Shown piece after piece: positions 59,986 to 64,000 of a stretch of 64,000 nt of DNA. The notes beneath the pieces were generated by a model. The model did no database searches, was not told where the DNA came from, and saw nothing but the letters and a program-made list of their open reading frames with translations. A program made the position numbers and the translations under genes. Within the stretch, counting starts at the first letter, position 1. Each line of letters opens with the position of its first letter. Source of the DNA: Cercozoa sp. M6MM (Eukaryota > Endomyxa: Ascetosporea); the NCBI GenBank assembly GCA_040357565.1, contig JBDODJ010000012.1. One strand, given 5' to 3'.

Positions 59986-60161
59986 ACTGTACTGATATAC
60001 AATAAAAATTAAAAAAGATGACCATGATCGAACAACATTGCAGGCGTTAAAGAACCACGCAGTGTGCGTGCGCGAGCACACGTTTGTGAGTTTTTGTTAT
60101 TGTACTGCCAGGCTCGCCCGCTGTGCGATCGCTTCCCCTTTATCTATCGACGTCTGGGGAG
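59591..60161. other. spacer; left flank of copy B and kinesin upstream region
   Basis: Homology to copy A runs to about 59985, then an AT-rich stretch (TACTGATATACAATAAAAATTAAAAAAG, about 59990-60018) precedes the kinesin gene. No gene seen. Confidence 0.5.

Positions 60162-64000
<3,839 letters not shown>

Overview
This window is nuclear DNA from an intron-dense, probably flagellated, single-celled eukaryote. I cannot name the species. Almost every gene is cut by short introns (about 35-150 bases), with donors that are often GTAC rather than GTAAG. Long (GT)n, (CA)n and (CT)n arrays sit inside introns and spacers, and seven runs of N mark assembly gaps. Exon joins were worked out by hand from reading phase, so gene identities are firmer than individual splice sites.

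Layout: 1-371 (-) start of a WDR4/TRM82-like WD40 protein; 511-4499 (+) large protein with a probable ASH (cilia-type) domain; 5075-5929 (-) small unknown protein; 6114-7591 (+) TNFAIP8/TIPE-like domain fused to a globin-like domain; 7841-10981 (-) DEG9-type Do-like serine protease; 11283-11727 (+) stand-alone I9 protease inhibitor; 11816-14567 (-) F-box-like protein; 14987-about 21262 (-) class C (GABA-B-like) GPCR with a long, possibly RGS-like tail; about 21622-22766 (+) two-HMG-box protein; 23049-23412 (-) small secreted protein.

From 23618 to 24980 lies copy A of a 1.3 kb inverted duplication whose copy B is at 58672-59985; each holds a version of the same putative mitochondrial gene, and copy B is clearly decayed. 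Between the copies are AMPK beta (25176-27715, +), a RING E3 (28255-29891, +), a LINE endonuclease remnant (30396-30617, +), a large single-anchor membrane protein (31879-36617, +), acylaminoacyl-peptidase APEH (36736-40905, +), splicing factor CWC2 (42774-45422, +), an importin-beta of the IPO5 type (45776-52505, -), a small mitochondrial-type membrane protein (52738-53534, +) and the mitochondrial SUV3 helicase (54594-58288, -). A kinesin-14 starts at 60162 (+) and runs off the right end.

The genes are mostly housekeeping or signalling functions and do not form a single pathway or operon. Several are head-to-head pairs with spacers of 140-310 bases that probably act as shared promoters. The most unusual content is the TIPE-globin fusion, the GPCR with a helical tail, the decaying inverted duplication and the C-rich intron motif.
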